From positions 926,216 to 990,215 of the forward strand of contig NZ_LMEE01000001.1 of the NCBI RefSeq assembly GCF_001425305.1: a DNA stretch of 64,000 nucleotides, in the 5' to 3' direction. This DNA comes from Phenylobacterium sp. Root1290 (GTDB lineage Bacteria; Pseudomonadota; Alphaproteobacteria; Caulobacterales; Caulobacteraceae). The notes beneath the pieces were generated by a model. That model made no database searches and had not been told where the DNA came from. It saw only the letters and a program-made list of their open reading frames with translations. The position numbers were made by a program, and so were the translations under genes. Positions 25,334 through 34,828 of this stretch are shown here, in pieces (position 1 is the first letter of the stretch; every line of letters starts with the position of its first letter).

Positions 25334-26278
25334 ATGGCCCGCACCCGCAAGATCATAAAGAACTCCGTGCACCGCGCGCTGAACACGATCGGCGACCGCT
25401 GGAGTCAGTTGATCATTCAGGAAGCCTTCCGCGGCGCGACCCGCTACGAGGAGTTCCGCGCCCGCACGGGCGCGCCCCGCAACACCCTTTCGAACCGCCT
25501 GCGCGGCCTGGTCGCCAACGGCATTTTCGAGCAGCGCGCCCATCGCGAAGGCGCGGCGCGGCAGTCGTACCACCTGACCCCGATGGGCCTGGACCTGTTC
25601 GACTCCGTGCTGATCGCCTGGTGCTGGGGCATACGTTGGGACGCCACCGCGCCCAATGGCCCAGCAGGCCTGGTCCATACCGAGTGCGGCAAGTCGATGC
25701 TGCCGATGATGGTCTGCCGCCACTGCGGCGGCGACGTCTCGCTGCACACCTGCAGCCATCAGCCGGGCCCTGGCGCCGGCTTCGAGGAAGTCGAGATCGC
25801 CCGCCTGCACCGGCGTCGCCAGTCGGGCGCGGAGGACGCCGCGCGCACCGTGGCCGACGTCGTCGACATGACCGGCGACCGCTGGACGGGCCTAGTCATC
25901 TCGACCCAGTACTTCGGCATCCACCGGTTCGACGACATCCAGTCGATGCTGGACATCGCCACCAACATCCTGACCGACCGCCTGCGCGTGCTGGTGGCCA
26001 ACGGGGTGTTCGAGCGCCGGCTCTACGAGATGTCGCCGCCGCGCTACGAGTACTGGCTGACCAAGAAGGGCAAGGATCTTTATCCGCACGCCCTGGCCCT
26101 GCTGATCTGGGCGGACAAGTGGCTGCTTGAGGATGACCAACCGCCGGTCATCGTGACCCACAACCAGTGCGGCCATCCAGTCGACAGCGTGGTGATCTGC
26201 AGCGAGTGCCGCCATCCGCTCACGCCCGAGACCGTGTCCGAGCGGCGGACCAAGGACCGCAAGGCCAGCGCCGCCTAG
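25334..26278 (+). CDS. Tandem-duplicated HxlR-family regulator with Cys clusters
   Basis: A 314-residue protein made of two HxlR-type winged-helix units. GDRW occurs at residues 20-23 and 181-184, and recognition-helix segments NTLSNRLRGLVANG and NILTDRLRVLVANG follow. Each unit ends in a Cys pattern C-x9-C-x2-C (C118/C128/C131 and C279/C289/C292). The offset between units is exactly 161 residues for all of these points. Ordinary HxlR proteins are about 110-150 residues and dimeric, so this may bind DNA as an intramolecular dimer with two metal or redox sites. It is a further candidate regulator of the catabolic island. Confidence 0.88.
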   Translation: MARTRKIIKNSVHRALNTIGDRWSQLIIQEAFRGATRYEEFRARTGAPRNTLSNRLRGLVANGIFEQRAHREGAARQSYHLTPMGLDLFDSVLIAWCWGIRWDATAPNGPAGLVHTECGKSMLPMMVCRHCGGDVSLHTCSHQPGPGAGFEEVEIARLHRRRQSGAEDAARTVADVVDMTGDRWTGLVISTQYFGIHRFDDIQSMLDIATNILTDRLRVLVANGVFERRLYEMSPPRYEYWLTKKGKDLYPHALALLIWADKWLLEDDQPPVIVTHNQCGHPVDSVVICSECRHPLTPETVSERRTKDRKASAA

Positions 26279-26347
26279 CAGCCTGCTTCCAGGCCGCGGG
26301 ATCGAATGGCGCAGCTAGGCGTTCCCAACGCGAATTGGAGGGACGAG

Positions 26348-26695
26348 ATGAGCCTGGACAGTCTGATGATCCGCAGCGCCAATCTGCTGGGCGCGCCGCT
26401 GAAGGACGCTTCGGGCAAGAAGCTCGGCACGATCCGTGAGATCTACTTCGAGCGCGACACGGGCCAGGCCCGTTTCGTGGCTTTGGAGTTCGGCGGGCTG
26501 TTCGGGACCAGCGGCAAGTTCCACCCGATCCCCTGGCGCGCGATGCGATATGACGAGGCCTCGGACAGCTATCTGACCGATCTCACCAAGGACCTGCTGA
26601 AGAACAGCCCCGCCTATGACCGCGACCAGATGAACGAGGTCGCCTATGGCTGGAGCGAGCAGGCCGAACGCTACTTCCGCACCGACCCGATCTAG
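26348..26695 (+). CDS. PRC-barrel domain protein
   Basis: A 115-residue protein with the PRC-barrel pattern: SANLLGAPLKDASGKKLGTI, an IREIYFERDTGQARFVALEFGG strand set and FHPIPWRAMRYDEASDSYL. PRC barrels occur in photosynthetic reaction centre H and RimM, and as free-standing proteins in Rhizobiales and Caulobacterales, where their role is not defined. The start at 26348 follows TGGAGGG. It is followed by a 9-bp hairpin and then the kdp operon. Confidence 0.85.
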   Translation: MSLDSLMIRSANLLGAPLKDASGKKLGTIREIYFERDTGQARFVALEFGGLFGTSGKFHPIPWRAMRYDEASDSYLTDLTKDLLKNSPAYDRDQMNEVAYGWSEQAERYFRTDPI

Positions 26696-26720
26696 GCTCG
26701 ACCTTTACGTTTTCCTTATG

Positions 26721-26743
26721 CGAGACGGGCCAGTCCCGTCTCG
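26721..26743. terminator. Hairpin between the PRC-barrel gene and the kdp operon
   Basis: CGAGACGGG (26721-26729) pairs perfectly with CCCGTCTCG (26735-26743) around a 5-nt loop, 25 nt after the PRC-barrel stop. It lacks a T-run. It either insulates the kdp operon or is a site for its control. Confidence 0.5.
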
Positions 26744-26802
26744 AACCCTGACGCCCAGGGCGAGCACCCTCCAGGCCTGAACTTGGCTCTGGAGACATCA
26801 TC

Positions 26803-26886
26803 GTGGCGGATCTCATCTTTCTCGGCCTGGGCGCGGGGGCGTTTGCCCTCTTCGCGCTTTTCGCCGTTGGCTTGAGGCGCATCTGA
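26803..26886 (+). CDS. 27-residue membrane micropeptide before kdpF
   Basis: This very short ORF starts at GTG 11 nt after TGGAGA and ends 2 nt before kdpF. It encodes a single hydrophobic helix (ADLIFLGLGAGAFALFALFA) with a basic end (GLRRI). Short peptides of this make-up are found at the head of kdp operons in other Proteobacteria, going by memory rather than a search, and are usually left unannotated. It may be a further small Kdp subunit or a leader peptide. Confidence 0.6.
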   Translation: MADLIFLGLGAGAFALFALFAVGLRRI

Positions 26887-26888
26887 GG

Positions 26889-26975
26889 ATGCTCGTCGAT
26901 CTCCTCTGGGCGGGCGGCGCGATCGCCGTAGCCGCCTACATGCTCGCCGCGCTGCTGCGCCCCGAGCGCTTCTGA
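26889..26975 (+). CDS. kdpF: KdpF, small subunit of the K+-transporting ATPase
   Basis: A 28-residue single-helix peptide ending in LLRPERF, the typical KdpF ending (NAEAF in Escherichia coli). It lies 12 nt before kdpA and 2 nt after the 27-residue ORF. KdpF stabilises the KdpABC complex in the inner membrane. GAGGATG provides a compact start context. Confidence 0.85.
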   Translation: MLVDLLWAGGAIAVAAYMLAALLRPERF

Positions 26976-26987
26976 CGGATAACTGAC

Positions 26988-28697
26988 ATGACTTGGCAAG
27001 GATGGGCGGAGATCGCCCTGACGCTGGCCGTGGCCATTGGGCTCGGCTGGCCTCTCGGCGTCTATATGTCCCGGGTTTGGAATGGGGAACGCACCTGGCT
27101 CGACCCGGTGCTGCGGCCGGTGGAACGGCTGGTCTATGCGGGCTGCGGCGTCGATGCGAACAAGGGCCAGACCTGGTTCGGCTACGCTGCGGCGCTCCTG
27201 GCGTTCAACGCCGTCGGCTTCGTCCTGGTGTACGCGATCCTGCGCCTGCAGGGCGGCCTGCCGCTGAACCCGCAGGGGTTCGACGGCGTATCGGAGCATC
27301 TGGCCTTCAACACCGCGGCGAGCTTCGTCACCAACACCAACTGGCAGTCATACGGCGGCGAGACGACCATGTCTCAGTTCAGCCAGATGGCCGCGCTGAC
27401 GGTGCAGAACTTCGTCTCCGCAGCGACCGGGGCCACGATCGCCGCCGTCCTGGCCCGCGCCTTCATCGGCCATCGCGGCGAAGGGCTCGGCAACTTCTGG
27501 TCCGACCTGACGCGCACGACCCTCTATGTCCTGCTGCCCTGCTCCATCGTCCTGGGCCTGGTGCTGGTCGCCCTGGGCGTGCCGCAAACGCTGCAGGCCT
27601 CGGCCATCGCAGCCACCGTCGAGGGCGGCGAACAGAAGCTGTCGCTGTTCGCTGTCGCCAGCCAGCTGGCCATCAAGCAACTGGGCATCAACGGCGGCGG
27701 CATTTTCAACGTCAACTCGGCGCACCCGTTCGAGAACCCCTCCCCGCTCACCAACTTCCTGACGGCGGTCTCGATCAACGTGCTCGGCTGGGCCGCCTTC
27801 TTCGCGTTCGGACGCTCGGCGCGGGCCTTCAAGGACATCCGCGCCCTGGTCGCCGCCGCGGCCGTGCTGCTCTCGCTAAGCGCCGCCGGCGTCTACGTCG
27901 CAGAGACGCAAGCCCCGCCGGCCCTGGTCGCCGCGCACGTCGACGCCAGCGCCAACATGGAAGGCAAGGAGGTCCGCTTCGGCCCGGCCGCCTCGGCCGC
28001 CTGGACCGCCCAGACGACGGGCGCCTCCAACGGCTCGGTCAACGCCATGCACGGCAGCTACATGCCCCTGGGCGGCGGCATCGCCATGTTCCTGATGATG
28101 CTGGGCGAGATCCTGCCGGGCGGCATCGGCTCGGGCATTGCGATCATGGTGGTGATGGCCCTGCTGGCGGTGTTCGTCGCCGGACTGATGGTCGGCCGCA
28201 CGCCCGAGTACCTGGGCAAGAAGGTCGAGGCCAAGGAGATCAAGCTCGCCATGCTGGCGGTGCTGATCGTGCCGCTGTCGATGCTCGGCTTCTCGGCCGT
28301 CGCCGCAGTGCTGCCCGAGGCGCTCAAGGGGCTGCTGAACCAGGGCCCGCACGGCCTGTCGGAAATCCTCTACGCCTATGTCTCCACGACTGCGAACAAC
28401 GGCTCGGCCTTCGCCGGCCTGACGGCCAACGCGCCCTGGTGGAACACGACCCTGGGCCTGGCCATGCTGATGGGCCGCTTCGTGCCGATCGTCGCGGTCC
28501 TGGCCATCGCCGGGTCACTGGTCGCCAAGCCCAAGCTGGCGCCTTCGGCCGGCACCCTGCCCACCGACAGCAGCCAGTTCGTCGGTCTGCTGGTGGGCGT
28601 CATCCTCATCCTCGGCGGCCTGCAGTTCTTCCCTGCCCTCGCCCTCGGCCCGATCGTCGAGCACTTCCAAGTGCTTGACGTCCTGGCCGGCCGCTAA
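26988..28697 (+). CDS. kdpA: KdpA, K+-binding subunit
   Basis: A 569-residue polytopic protein of the superfamily of K+ transporters. It has about ten membrane segments and selectivity-filter-like loops such as [16 protein letters not shown] and [12 protein letters not shown]. It forms the K+ entry channel of the high-affinity Kdp-ATPase. Length and order (F-A-B-C-D-E) match complete systems. Its start at 26988 follows directly on kdpF. Confidence 0.97.
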   Translation: MTWQGWAEIALTLAVAIGLGWPLGVYMSRVWNGERTWLDPVLRPVERLVYAGCGVDANKGQTWFGYAAALLAFNAVGFVLVYAILRLQGGLPLNPQGFDGVSEHLAFNTAASFVTNTNWQSYGGETTMSQFSQMAALTVQNFVSAATGATIAAVLARAFIGHRGEGLGNFWSDLTRTTLYVLLPCSIVLGLVLVALGVPQTLQASAIAATVEGGEQKLSLFAVASQLAIKQLGINGGGIFNVNSAHPFENPSPLTNFLTAVSINVLGWAAFFAFGRSARAFKDIRALVAAAAVLLSLSAAGVYVAETQAPPALVAAHVDASANMEGKEVRFGPAASAAWTAQTTGASNGSVNAMHGSYMPLGGGIAMFLMMLGEILPGGIGSGIAIMVVMALLAVFVAGLMVGRTPEYLGKKVEAKEIKLAMLAVLIVPLSMLGFSAVAAVLPEALKGLLNQGPHGLSEILYAYVSTTANNGSAFAGLTANAPWWNTTLGLAMLMGRFVPIVAVLAIAGSLVAKPKLAPSAGTLPTDSSQFVGLLVGVILILGGLQFFPALALGPIVEHFQVLDVLAGR

Positions 28698-28717
28698 CCT
28701 TCGCAAGGCGTCAGACA

Positions 28718-30787
28718 ATGACCGCATCCTACGCACCGCAAGGGGAGAACCGCCGCAAGGCCTCGACCCTCGCCACCAGCCTTTCCGGTCCGATGATCGC
28801 CCGCGCCGCCCGCGACGCGGTGGTCAAACTCGACCCCCGCAAGCTGACCGGCAATCCGGTGATCTTCGCCACCTGGATCGTGGCCCTGCTGGCCACCGCC
28901 TCCACGATCAACGAGATCGCCGCTGGCCGGGACTTCGGGTTCGAGATCCAGATCGCGCTCTGGCTCTGGGCCACGGTGCTCTTCGCCAACCTGGCCGAGA
29001 GCGTCGCCGAGGGCCGTGGCAAGGCCGCCGCCGACTCCCTGCGCGCCGCCCGCGTCACCACCAAGGCCAAGCTGATCGTCGACCCGGCCACCGGCACGGT
29101 CGTTCCTACGCCGGCCCACAAGCTCGGTGTCGGCGAGATCGTCCTGGTCGAAGCCGGCGACGTGATCCCCGCCGACGGCGAGATCATCGAGGGCGTCGCC
29201 TCGGTCAACGAGGCGGCGATCACCGGCGAGTCCGCGCCCGTCATCCGCGAGAGCGGCGGCGACCGCTCGGCCGTTACGGGCGGCACCACCGTCGTCTCCG
29301 ACTGGATCAAGGTCCGCATCACCTCCGAGGCGGGCCAGACGTTCCTCGATCGCATGATCGCGATGGTCGAAGGCGCCGACCGCCGCAAGACCCCCAACGA
29401 AGTCGCCCTGGCCGTTTTGCTGGCGGGCCTGACCCTGATCTTCCTGATCGCGGTCGTCACCCTGCTGGGCCTGGGCAAGTTCTCGGGCGTCGCGTTGTCG
29501 CCGATGGTGCTGGGCGCGTTGTTCATCACCCTGATCCCCACGACCATCGGCGGGCTGCTGTCGGCCGTCGGCATCGCCGGCATGGACCGGCTGCTGAAGG
29601 TCAATGTGCTGGCGACGTCCGGGCGGGCGGTCGAGGCGGCCGGCGACGTCGACACCCTGCTGCTCGACAAGACCGGCACCATCACCTTCGGCAACCGCAT
29701 GGCGACCGAAGTGATTCCCGCCCCCGGCGTGCGGCCCGAGGTCGCCATGCGCGCCACCCTGATGGCCTCGCTAGGCGACGAGACGCCGGAAGGCCGCTCC
29801 ATCGTCGATCTGGCCCGGACCCAGGGCCTGACCGACGAGGCCCCTGAAGGGGCGAACCTCATCGCATTCAGCGCCACGACCCGCCAGTCGGGCCTGGACG
29901 CCGACGGCCAGTCCTGGCGCAAGGGCGCGGTGGACGCGGTGGTCCGCAGCCTGGATCTCGCCCCCGAACAGGTCCCGGCCGAATTCACCGCCGCCGTCGA
30001 CCGCATCGCCCGTTCCGGCGGCACGCCCCTGGCGGTCAGCGAGAACGGCGTGCTGGTCGGGGTGATCCATCTGAAGGACGTGGTGAAGCCCAACGTGAAG
30101 GAGCGGTTCGCCGACCTGCGCCGCATGGGCTTGCGGACGGTCATGATCACCGGCGACAACCCGGTCACCGCCGCGGCTATCGCCTCCGAAGCCGGGGTCG
30201 ACGACTTCCTGGCCGAGGCCACCCCGGAGGACAAGCTGCGGCTGATCCGCGAGGAGCAGGCCAAGGGACGGCTGGTCGCCATGTGCGGCGACGGCGCCAA
30301 CGACGCGCCCGCCCTGGCCCAATCGGACGTCGGCGTCGCCATGCAGACCGGCGCGCAGGCCGCACGCGAAGCCGGCAACATGGTCGACCTGGATAGCGAC
30401 CCGACCAAGGTCATCGAGATCGTCGAGGTCGGGAAGCAGATGCTGATCACCCGCGGCGCGCTGACCACCTTCTCGATCGCCAACGACGTGGCCAAGTACT
30501 TCGCGATCATCCCGGCGATGTTCGTCGCCGCCCTGCCGGCGCTCGGCGCGCTCAATGTCATGGGGCTGCACAGTCCCGAGAGCGCCATCCTCTCGGCGGT
30601 GATCTTCAACGCCCTGATCATCGTGGCGCTGATCCCGCTGGCGCTGCGCGGCGTGCGCTATCGGGCGATCGGCGCGGCCAAGCTGCTGTCGCGCAATCTG
30701 CTGCTCTACGGCCTGGGCGGTCTCATCGCCCCGTTCGTCGGCATCAAGCTGATCGACATGATCGTCTCCGGCCTCGGTCTCGCGTGA
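28718..30787 (+). CDS. kdpB: KdpB, P-type ATPase subunit
   Basis: A 689-residue P-type ATPase. The phosphorylation motif DKTGT starts at D317. The actuator-domain motif ITGESAPV and the hinge [14 protein letters not shown] are present, as is the Kdp-specific [15 protein letters not shown]. It hydrolyses ATP to drive K+ uptake through KdpA. Its TGA overlaps the ATG of a 26-residue ORF by 1 nt. The long minus-strand frame across it (28729-30621) is a composition shadow. Confidence 0.97.
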   Translation: MTASYAPQGENRRKASTLATSLSGPMIARAARDAVVKLDPRKLTGNPVIFATWIVALLATASTINEIAAGRDFGFEIQIALWLWATVLFANLAESVAEGRGKAAADSLRAARVTTKAKLIVDPATGTVVPTPAHKLGVGEIVLVEAGDVIPADGEIIEGVASVNEAAITGESAPVIRESGGDRSAVTGGTTVVSDWIKVRITSEAGQTFLDRMIAMVEGADRRKTPNEVALAVLLAGLTLIFLIAVVTLLGLGKFSGVALSPMVLGALFITLIPTTIGGLLSAVGIAGMDRLLKVNVLATSGRAVEAAGDVDTLLLDKTGTITFGNRMATEVIPAPGVRPEVAMRATLMASLGDETPEGRSIVDLARTQGLTDEAPEGANLIAFSATTRQSGLDADGQSWRKGAVDAVVRSLDLAPEQVPAEFTAAVDRIARSGGTPLAVSENGVLVGVIHLKDVVKPNVKERFADLRRMGLRTVMITGDNPVTAAAIASEAGVDDFLAEATPEDKLRLIREEQAKGRLVAMCGDGANDAPALAQSDVGVAMQTGAQAAREAGNMVDLDSDPTKVIEIVEVGKQMLITRGALTTFSIANDVAKYFAIIPAMFVAALPALGALNVMGLHSPESAILSAVIFNALIIVALIPLALRGVRYRAIGAAKLLSRNLLLYGLGGLIAPFVGIKLIDMIVSGLGLA

Positions 30788-30867
30788 TGCTGATGCGCGA
30801 AACCCTCGTCTCGCTGGGCCTGATCGCCCTGCTCTTCGCCTGCGCCTTGATCGGCGCGGCGTTCTAG
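30787..30867 (+). CDS. 26-residue membrane micropeptide between kdpB and kdpC
   Basis: A short ORF whose ATG shares its A with the last base of the kdpB stop (TGATG junction). It ends 12 nt before kdpC, where the kdpC Shine-Dalgarno AGGA overlaps its TAG. It encodes a charged start (MLMRET) and one hydrophobic helix (LVSLGLIALLFACALIGAAF). A second ATG, two codons in, is an alternative start. No known Kdp subunit sits at this position in the textbook operon. The tight spacing on both sides argues for translation; expression is unproven. Confidence 0.5.
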   Translation: MLMRETLVSLGLIALLFACALIGAAF

Positions 30868-30879
30868 GACCGAAAAGCC

Positions 30880-31470
30880 ATGCTTTCCCTCATCCGTCCC
30901 GCCGTCGTCTCGATGGTCTTCTTCACCCTGATCCTGGGCCTGGCCTATCCGCTGCTGATCACCGGCGTCGGCCAGGCCGCCTTCTCCCGGCAGGCCAACG
31001 GCAGCCTAGTCGTGGAGAACGGCAAGGTCGTCGGCTCTGAACTGGTCGGCCAGAACTTCACGGCGCCGCAGTACCTGCATCCGCGACCGTCGGCCGCCGG
31101 CGCCGATGGCTATGACGCCTCGGCCTCGTCCGGCTCCAACCTCGGGCCGCTCAATCCCGACCTCGCCAAGCGGGTCGAGGCAGGTGCCCAGGCGCTGAGG
31201 GCCGAAGGGATCACGCAGACGATTCCCGCCGACGCGGTGACGGCCTCGGGCTCCGGGCTCGACCCGGACATCTCGCCGGAGTACGCGCTTCTGCAGGCCG
31301 ACCGCATCGCGAAGGCCAGGGGCGTGGAGCCGGGACTGGTGCGCAAGCTGCTTGAGGGCCATATCGAGGGCCGGACCTTCGGAATCCTCGGCCAGCCTCG
31401 GGTCAATGTGCTGATGACCAACCTCGCGCTCGACGCCCGATATCCGCTGCGCCACCCTCCGACGCCATGA
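30880..31470 (+). CDS. kdpC: KdpC subunit
   Basis: A 196-residue protein with one N-terminal membrane helix (VVSMVFFTLILGLAYPLLIT) and the conserved periplasmic part: GQNFTAPQYLHPRPSA, ASSGSNLGPLNP, and VTASGSGLDPDISPEYALLQ. KdpC completes the KdpFABC pump and is thought to assist substrate or ATP affinity. It overlaps kdpD by 4 bp. Confidence 0.97.
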   Translation: MLSLIRPAVVSMVFFTLILGLAYPLLITGVGQAAFSRQANGSLVVENGKVVGSELVGQNFTAPQYLHPRPSAAGADGYDASASSGSNLGPLNPDLAKRVEAGAQALRAEGITQTIPADAVTASGSGLDPDISPEYALLQADRIAKARGVEPGLVRKLLEGHIEGRTFGILGQPRVNVLMTNLALDARYPLRHPPTP

Positions 31471-34142
31471 GCATCGACGAGCCCCGACGGCCGGACCCGG
31501 ACGCCCTGCTGGCGGCCACCCAGACGCCAGGCCGCGGCCGGCTGAAGGTGTTCCTCGGCATGTCGCCCGGGGTCGGCAAGACCTTCGAGATGCTGCGCGC
31601 CGCTCGCCGCCGAAAGGCGGAGGGCGGCGACGTCGTTGTCGGGGTGGTCGAAACCCATGGCCGGCGAGAGACCCAGTCGCTGCTGCGCGGACTGGAGGTC
31701 ATGGCCCGCCGACCGATCGACTATCGTGAGCGTACGCTGCTGGAGTTCGACCTGGACGCGGCGCTGGAGCGGCGGCCGCAGCTGCTGCTGGTCGACGAGT
31801 ATGCTCACTCCAACGCCCCGGGCTCGCGCCACGACAAACGCTGGCAGGATGTCGAGGAACTGCTGGGCGCGGGCATCGACGTCTGGACCACGCTCAATGT
31901 CCAGCACCTGGAGAGCCTGCGCGAGGTGGTCTGGAAGATCACTGGCGTGCGCCAGCGTGAGACGGTGCCCGACAGCGCCCTCTCGCGCGCCGACGAGATC
32001 GAGCTGATCGACATTACGCCCTCGGAGCTGCGCGAGCGCATGGCCGAGGGCAAGGTCTACATCGGCGACACCGCGCGGCTGGCGGCCGAGCGGTTCTTCA
32101 AGCCCGAGAACCTCACCGCCCTGCGCGAGCTGGCCCTGCGCCGCGCCGCCCAGACGGTCGACGACCAGTTGATCGGGGCGATGAAGGCGGCCGGCGTCGA
32201 GGGACCCTGGGCGGCGGGCGAGCGCATCCTGGTGCTGGTCGGCCCCGACGCCGCCGCCGGCGCATTGGTCAGGACCGGACGGCGCCTCTCCGACATGATG
32301 ATGGACGCGCCATGGACGGTCGCCCACGTCGAGCGGCCCAATGCGCCCGCCGCACCGGCCGGCGGCCAGGCGCGGTTGAATGAGGCCCTCAAGCTGGCCG
32401 AGCAGCTCGGCGGCGCGACCGTCGTCCTGACGGGCGATGATCTGGTGGCCAGCGTCCTGGACTACGCCCGCCGCAACAACGTCACCCAGATCGTGCTGGG
32501 AAAGTCGGCAAAGTCCCGCAATCCGCTTCGCCGCTCGCTGATCGGTGCTCTTCTCGACGAGGCGCAGGGCGCCGCCCTGCACGTGGTGACCGAGCAGGCC
32601 GAACCCGACCCGCCTGCGGAACGTCGCCGCGTCCCGCTGCGGGCCTGGCCATGGGCCGGCCACGCCGCCGCGGCGGGCCTGGTGACCGTGGCGGCGCTGC
32701 TGGCGAGCGCGACCTTCCAGGTCGCCGAGACCGCCAACCTGGCGATGATCTTCATGCTGAGCGTGCTGGTCAGCGGCCTGGCGTTCGGCCTTTGGCCGGC
32801 CCTGACCGCCGCGACCCTCAGCGCCTTCATCTACAATTTCTTCTTCCTGGAGCCCCGGCTGACGGTTCGCATCGGCCATCCGGCCGACGTGCTGACCTTC
32901 GGCGTGTTCTTCGCCGTCGCGCTGACTACAGGCTGGCTGACCGGACGGATCCGCGACCAGGCCCGCGCCGTCGCACGGCGCGCCTCGGCGATCTCGGCGC
33001 TGCTGGCCGCCAGCCGGCGGCTGTCGTCGGCCGCCAAGCAGGATGCGGCCGCCCAGGCGCTGGCCGAGCAACTGGCCGCGGCGACCAGCGGCGCGGCCGT
33101 GGTCCTGACCCCGGAACGCGACGACATCAGCCTGACCGCCGCCTCCCCCGCGCTAGAGGCGCTCGCGCCTGGCGACATGGCCGCCGCGCGCTGGGCCTGG
33201 GAGAAGGGCGAGCCGGCCGGAGCCGGCACCGGCACCCTGCCCAACTCCGCCTGGACCTTCCGGCCGCTGCAGGGCGTAAAGGCCCGCGCAGGCGTGGCGG
33301 GCGTCGAACCGCGCGCCCTGGCCGCCGAGGACAACGAGCGCTTCGTCTCCGCCCTGCTCGACCAGGGCGCCGTCGCACTGGAGCGCGCCGAGTTCGCGGC
33401 GCAGGCCGCCGACACCGAGGCGCTGCGCCGCACGGACCGGCTGCGGGGCGCGTTGCTGAACTCCGTCAGCCACGATCTGCGCACGCCCTTGTCGACTGTT
33501 TTGGGGTCGGTGACGACACTCATCGACTATGGAAAATCGTTAAAACCCAACGTTCAGCGCGACCTTCTTCAGTCCATCAAGGAAGAGGCGGAACGCCTGA
33601 ACCGCTATGTCGGCGACCTGCTGGACATGACCCGGCTGGAAGGCGGTGCGCTGGTCACGCGGCGCGAATGGGTCGATATCCGCGACGTGTTGCGCGCCGC
33701 CGTCGAACGCGTCACGCGGCGTCTGGACAACCGCAGCGTGACGCGCGACTTCCCCACTCAGCTGTCGATGGTCAAGGCTGACGCATCGCTGCTGGAGCAG
33801 GCGCTGGTGAACATCCTGGAGAATGCGATCGCCTATAGTCCCGACAAATCGACGATCGAGGTCGCCGCCTATGAAGATCGCGGCAACGTCGTCATCTCCA
33901 TCGAGGACGAGGGCCGCGGCATTCCCACCGAGGAGCTGGAGCGGGTGTTCGAGAAGTTCCGCCGGATGGAGGAGGCGACCGATCGCGGCAAGGGCGCGGG
34001 CCTCGGCCTGGCGATCTCCAAGGGCTTTGTGGAGGCCATGGGCGGCCGCATCGCCGCGGCCAGTCCGATCCATGAAGGACGCGGCACGCGCATCCTGATC
34101 AGCATGCCCAAGGAGCACGCGATGCCGGGGCACATGCTGTGA
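31467..34142 (+). CDS. kdpD: KdpD, K+-responsive sensor histidine kinase
   Basis: An 891-residue protein. The N-terminal KdpD domain has Walker A GMSPGVGKT at residues 31-39 and LLVDEYAHSN. A USP-like domain comes next, then four closely spaced membrane helices (about 390-500), a GAF-like region, the H-box with H669 (SVSHDLRTPLS), and the ATPase domain (NILENAIAYSP, GAGLGLAIS). It phosphorylates KdpE when K+ is limiting. It overlaps kdpC and kdpE by 4 bp, so all kdp genes are probably on one transcript. Confidence 0.97.
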   Translation: MSIDEPRRPDPDALLAATQTPGRGRLKVFLGMSPGVGKTFEMLRAARRRKAEGGDVVVGVVETHGRRETQSLLRGLEVMARRPIDYRERTLLEFDLDAALERRPQLLLVDEYAHSNAPGSRHDKRWQDVEELLGAGIDVWTTLNVQHLESLREVVWKITGVRQRETVPDSALSRADEIELIDITPSELRERMAEGKVYIGDTARLAAERFFKPENLTALRELALRRAAQTVDDQLIGAMKAAGVEGPWAAGERILVLVGPDAAAGALVRTGRRLSDMMMDAPWTVAHVERPNAPAAPAGGQARLNEALKLAEQLGGATVVLTGDDLVASVLDYARRNNVTQIVLGKSAKSRNPLRRSLIGALLDEAQGAALHVVTEQAEPDPPAERRRVPLRAWPWAGHAAAAGLVTVAALLASATFQVAETANLAMIFMLSVLVSGLAFGLWPALTAATLSAFIYNFFFLEPRLTVRIGHPADVLTFGVFFAVALTTGWLTGRIRDQARAVARRASAISALLAASRRLSSAAKQDAAAQALAEQLAAATSGAAVVLTPERDDISLTAASPALEALAPGDMAAARWAWEKGEPAGAGTGTLPNSAWTFRPLQGVKARAGVAGVEPRALAAEDNERFVSALLDQGAVALERAEFAAQAADTEALRRTDRLRGALLNSVSHDLRTPLSTVLGSVTTLIDYGKSLKPNVQRDLLQSIKEEAERLNRYVGDLLDMTRLEGGALVTRREWVDIRDVLRAAVERVTRRLDNRSVTRDFPTQLSMVKADASLLEQALVNILENAIAYSPDKSTIEVAAYEDRGNVVISIEDEGRGIPTEELERVFEKFRRMEEATDRGKGAGLGLAISKGFVEAMGGRIAAASPIHEGRGTRILISMPKEHAMPGHML

Positions 34143-34828
34143 GCGCCAACCGCCCCCGCATATTGGTCATCGACGACGAACCGCAGATCCACCGCTTCCT
34201 GCAGCCGGCGCTCGAGGCGGCCGGCTACGAACCGATCCGCGCCGACACGGCCACCGAAGGCCTGAAGGAGATCGCCCGCAAGGCGCCCGACGCGGTCGTC
34301 CTCGACCTCGGCCTGCCCGACTTCGACGGCAAGGAAGCGCTGGCCAAGGCCAGGGCCTTCTATGACGGTCCGATCATCGTGTTGTCGGCCCGCGACAAGG
34401 AGACAGAGAAGATCGACACCCTCGACATGGGGGCGGACGACTATGTGGAAAAGCCGTTCGGAGTCGGGGAGTTATTGGCGCGTCTTCGCGTCGCGTTGCG
34501 CCACCGCCTTAGAGCCAAGGGCGCCGAGCCAGTGGTCACCGCAGGCGACCTGACCGTCGATCTGGTGAAGCGGCTGGTCTCGCGGGCGGGCCATGCCATC
34601 CGGCTGTCTCCCAAGGAGTACGACCTGCTGGCCCAACTGGTCGAAGGCGGCGGCAAGGTCGTGACCCATCGCCAGTTGCTGACCGCCGTCTGGGGACCCG
34701 CGCACGAGGACGACGTCCAGTATCTACGCGTCTTCGTGGCCCAACTGCGCCAGAAGGTGGAGCCCGATCCCGCCTCCCCCATCCTGATCACCACCGAACC
34801 CGGCGTCGGCTATCGCTGGACCGCCTAG
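34139..34828 (+). CDS. kdpE: KdpE response regulator
   Basis: A 229-residue OmpR-family regulator. The receiver domain has D12 and D13 in VIDDEP, phospho-acceptor D56 (VVLDLGLP) and Lys in EKPFGVGELLARLR. The C-terminal winged helix contains RLSPKEYDLLAQLVEGGGKV and LRVFVAQLRQKVEP. It would activate the kdp promoter. Its stop overlaps the convergent YdcF-like gene by 4 bp. Confidence 0.96.
   Translation: MSANRPRILVIDDEPQIHRFLQPALEAAGYEPIRADTATEGLKEIARKAPDAVVLDLGLPDFDGKEALAKARAFYDGPIIVLSARDKETEKIDTLDMGADDYVEKPFGVGELLARLRVALRHRLRAKGAEPVVTAGDLTVDLVKRLVSRAGHAIRLSPKEYDLLAQLVEGGGKVVTHRQLLTAVWGPAHEDDVQYLRVFVAQLRQKVEPDPASPILITTEPGVGYRWTA

Noticed and set aside
28729..30621. 630-codon minus-strand frame across kdpB
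   Set aside because: Composition artefact in the antisense frame of a clear P-type ATPase; Ser/Arg/Ala/Thr-rich with no recognisable domain.
31110..33071. 653-codon minus-strand frame opposite kdpC/kdpD
   Set aside because: Shadow frame; kdpD motifs on the other strand are decisive.
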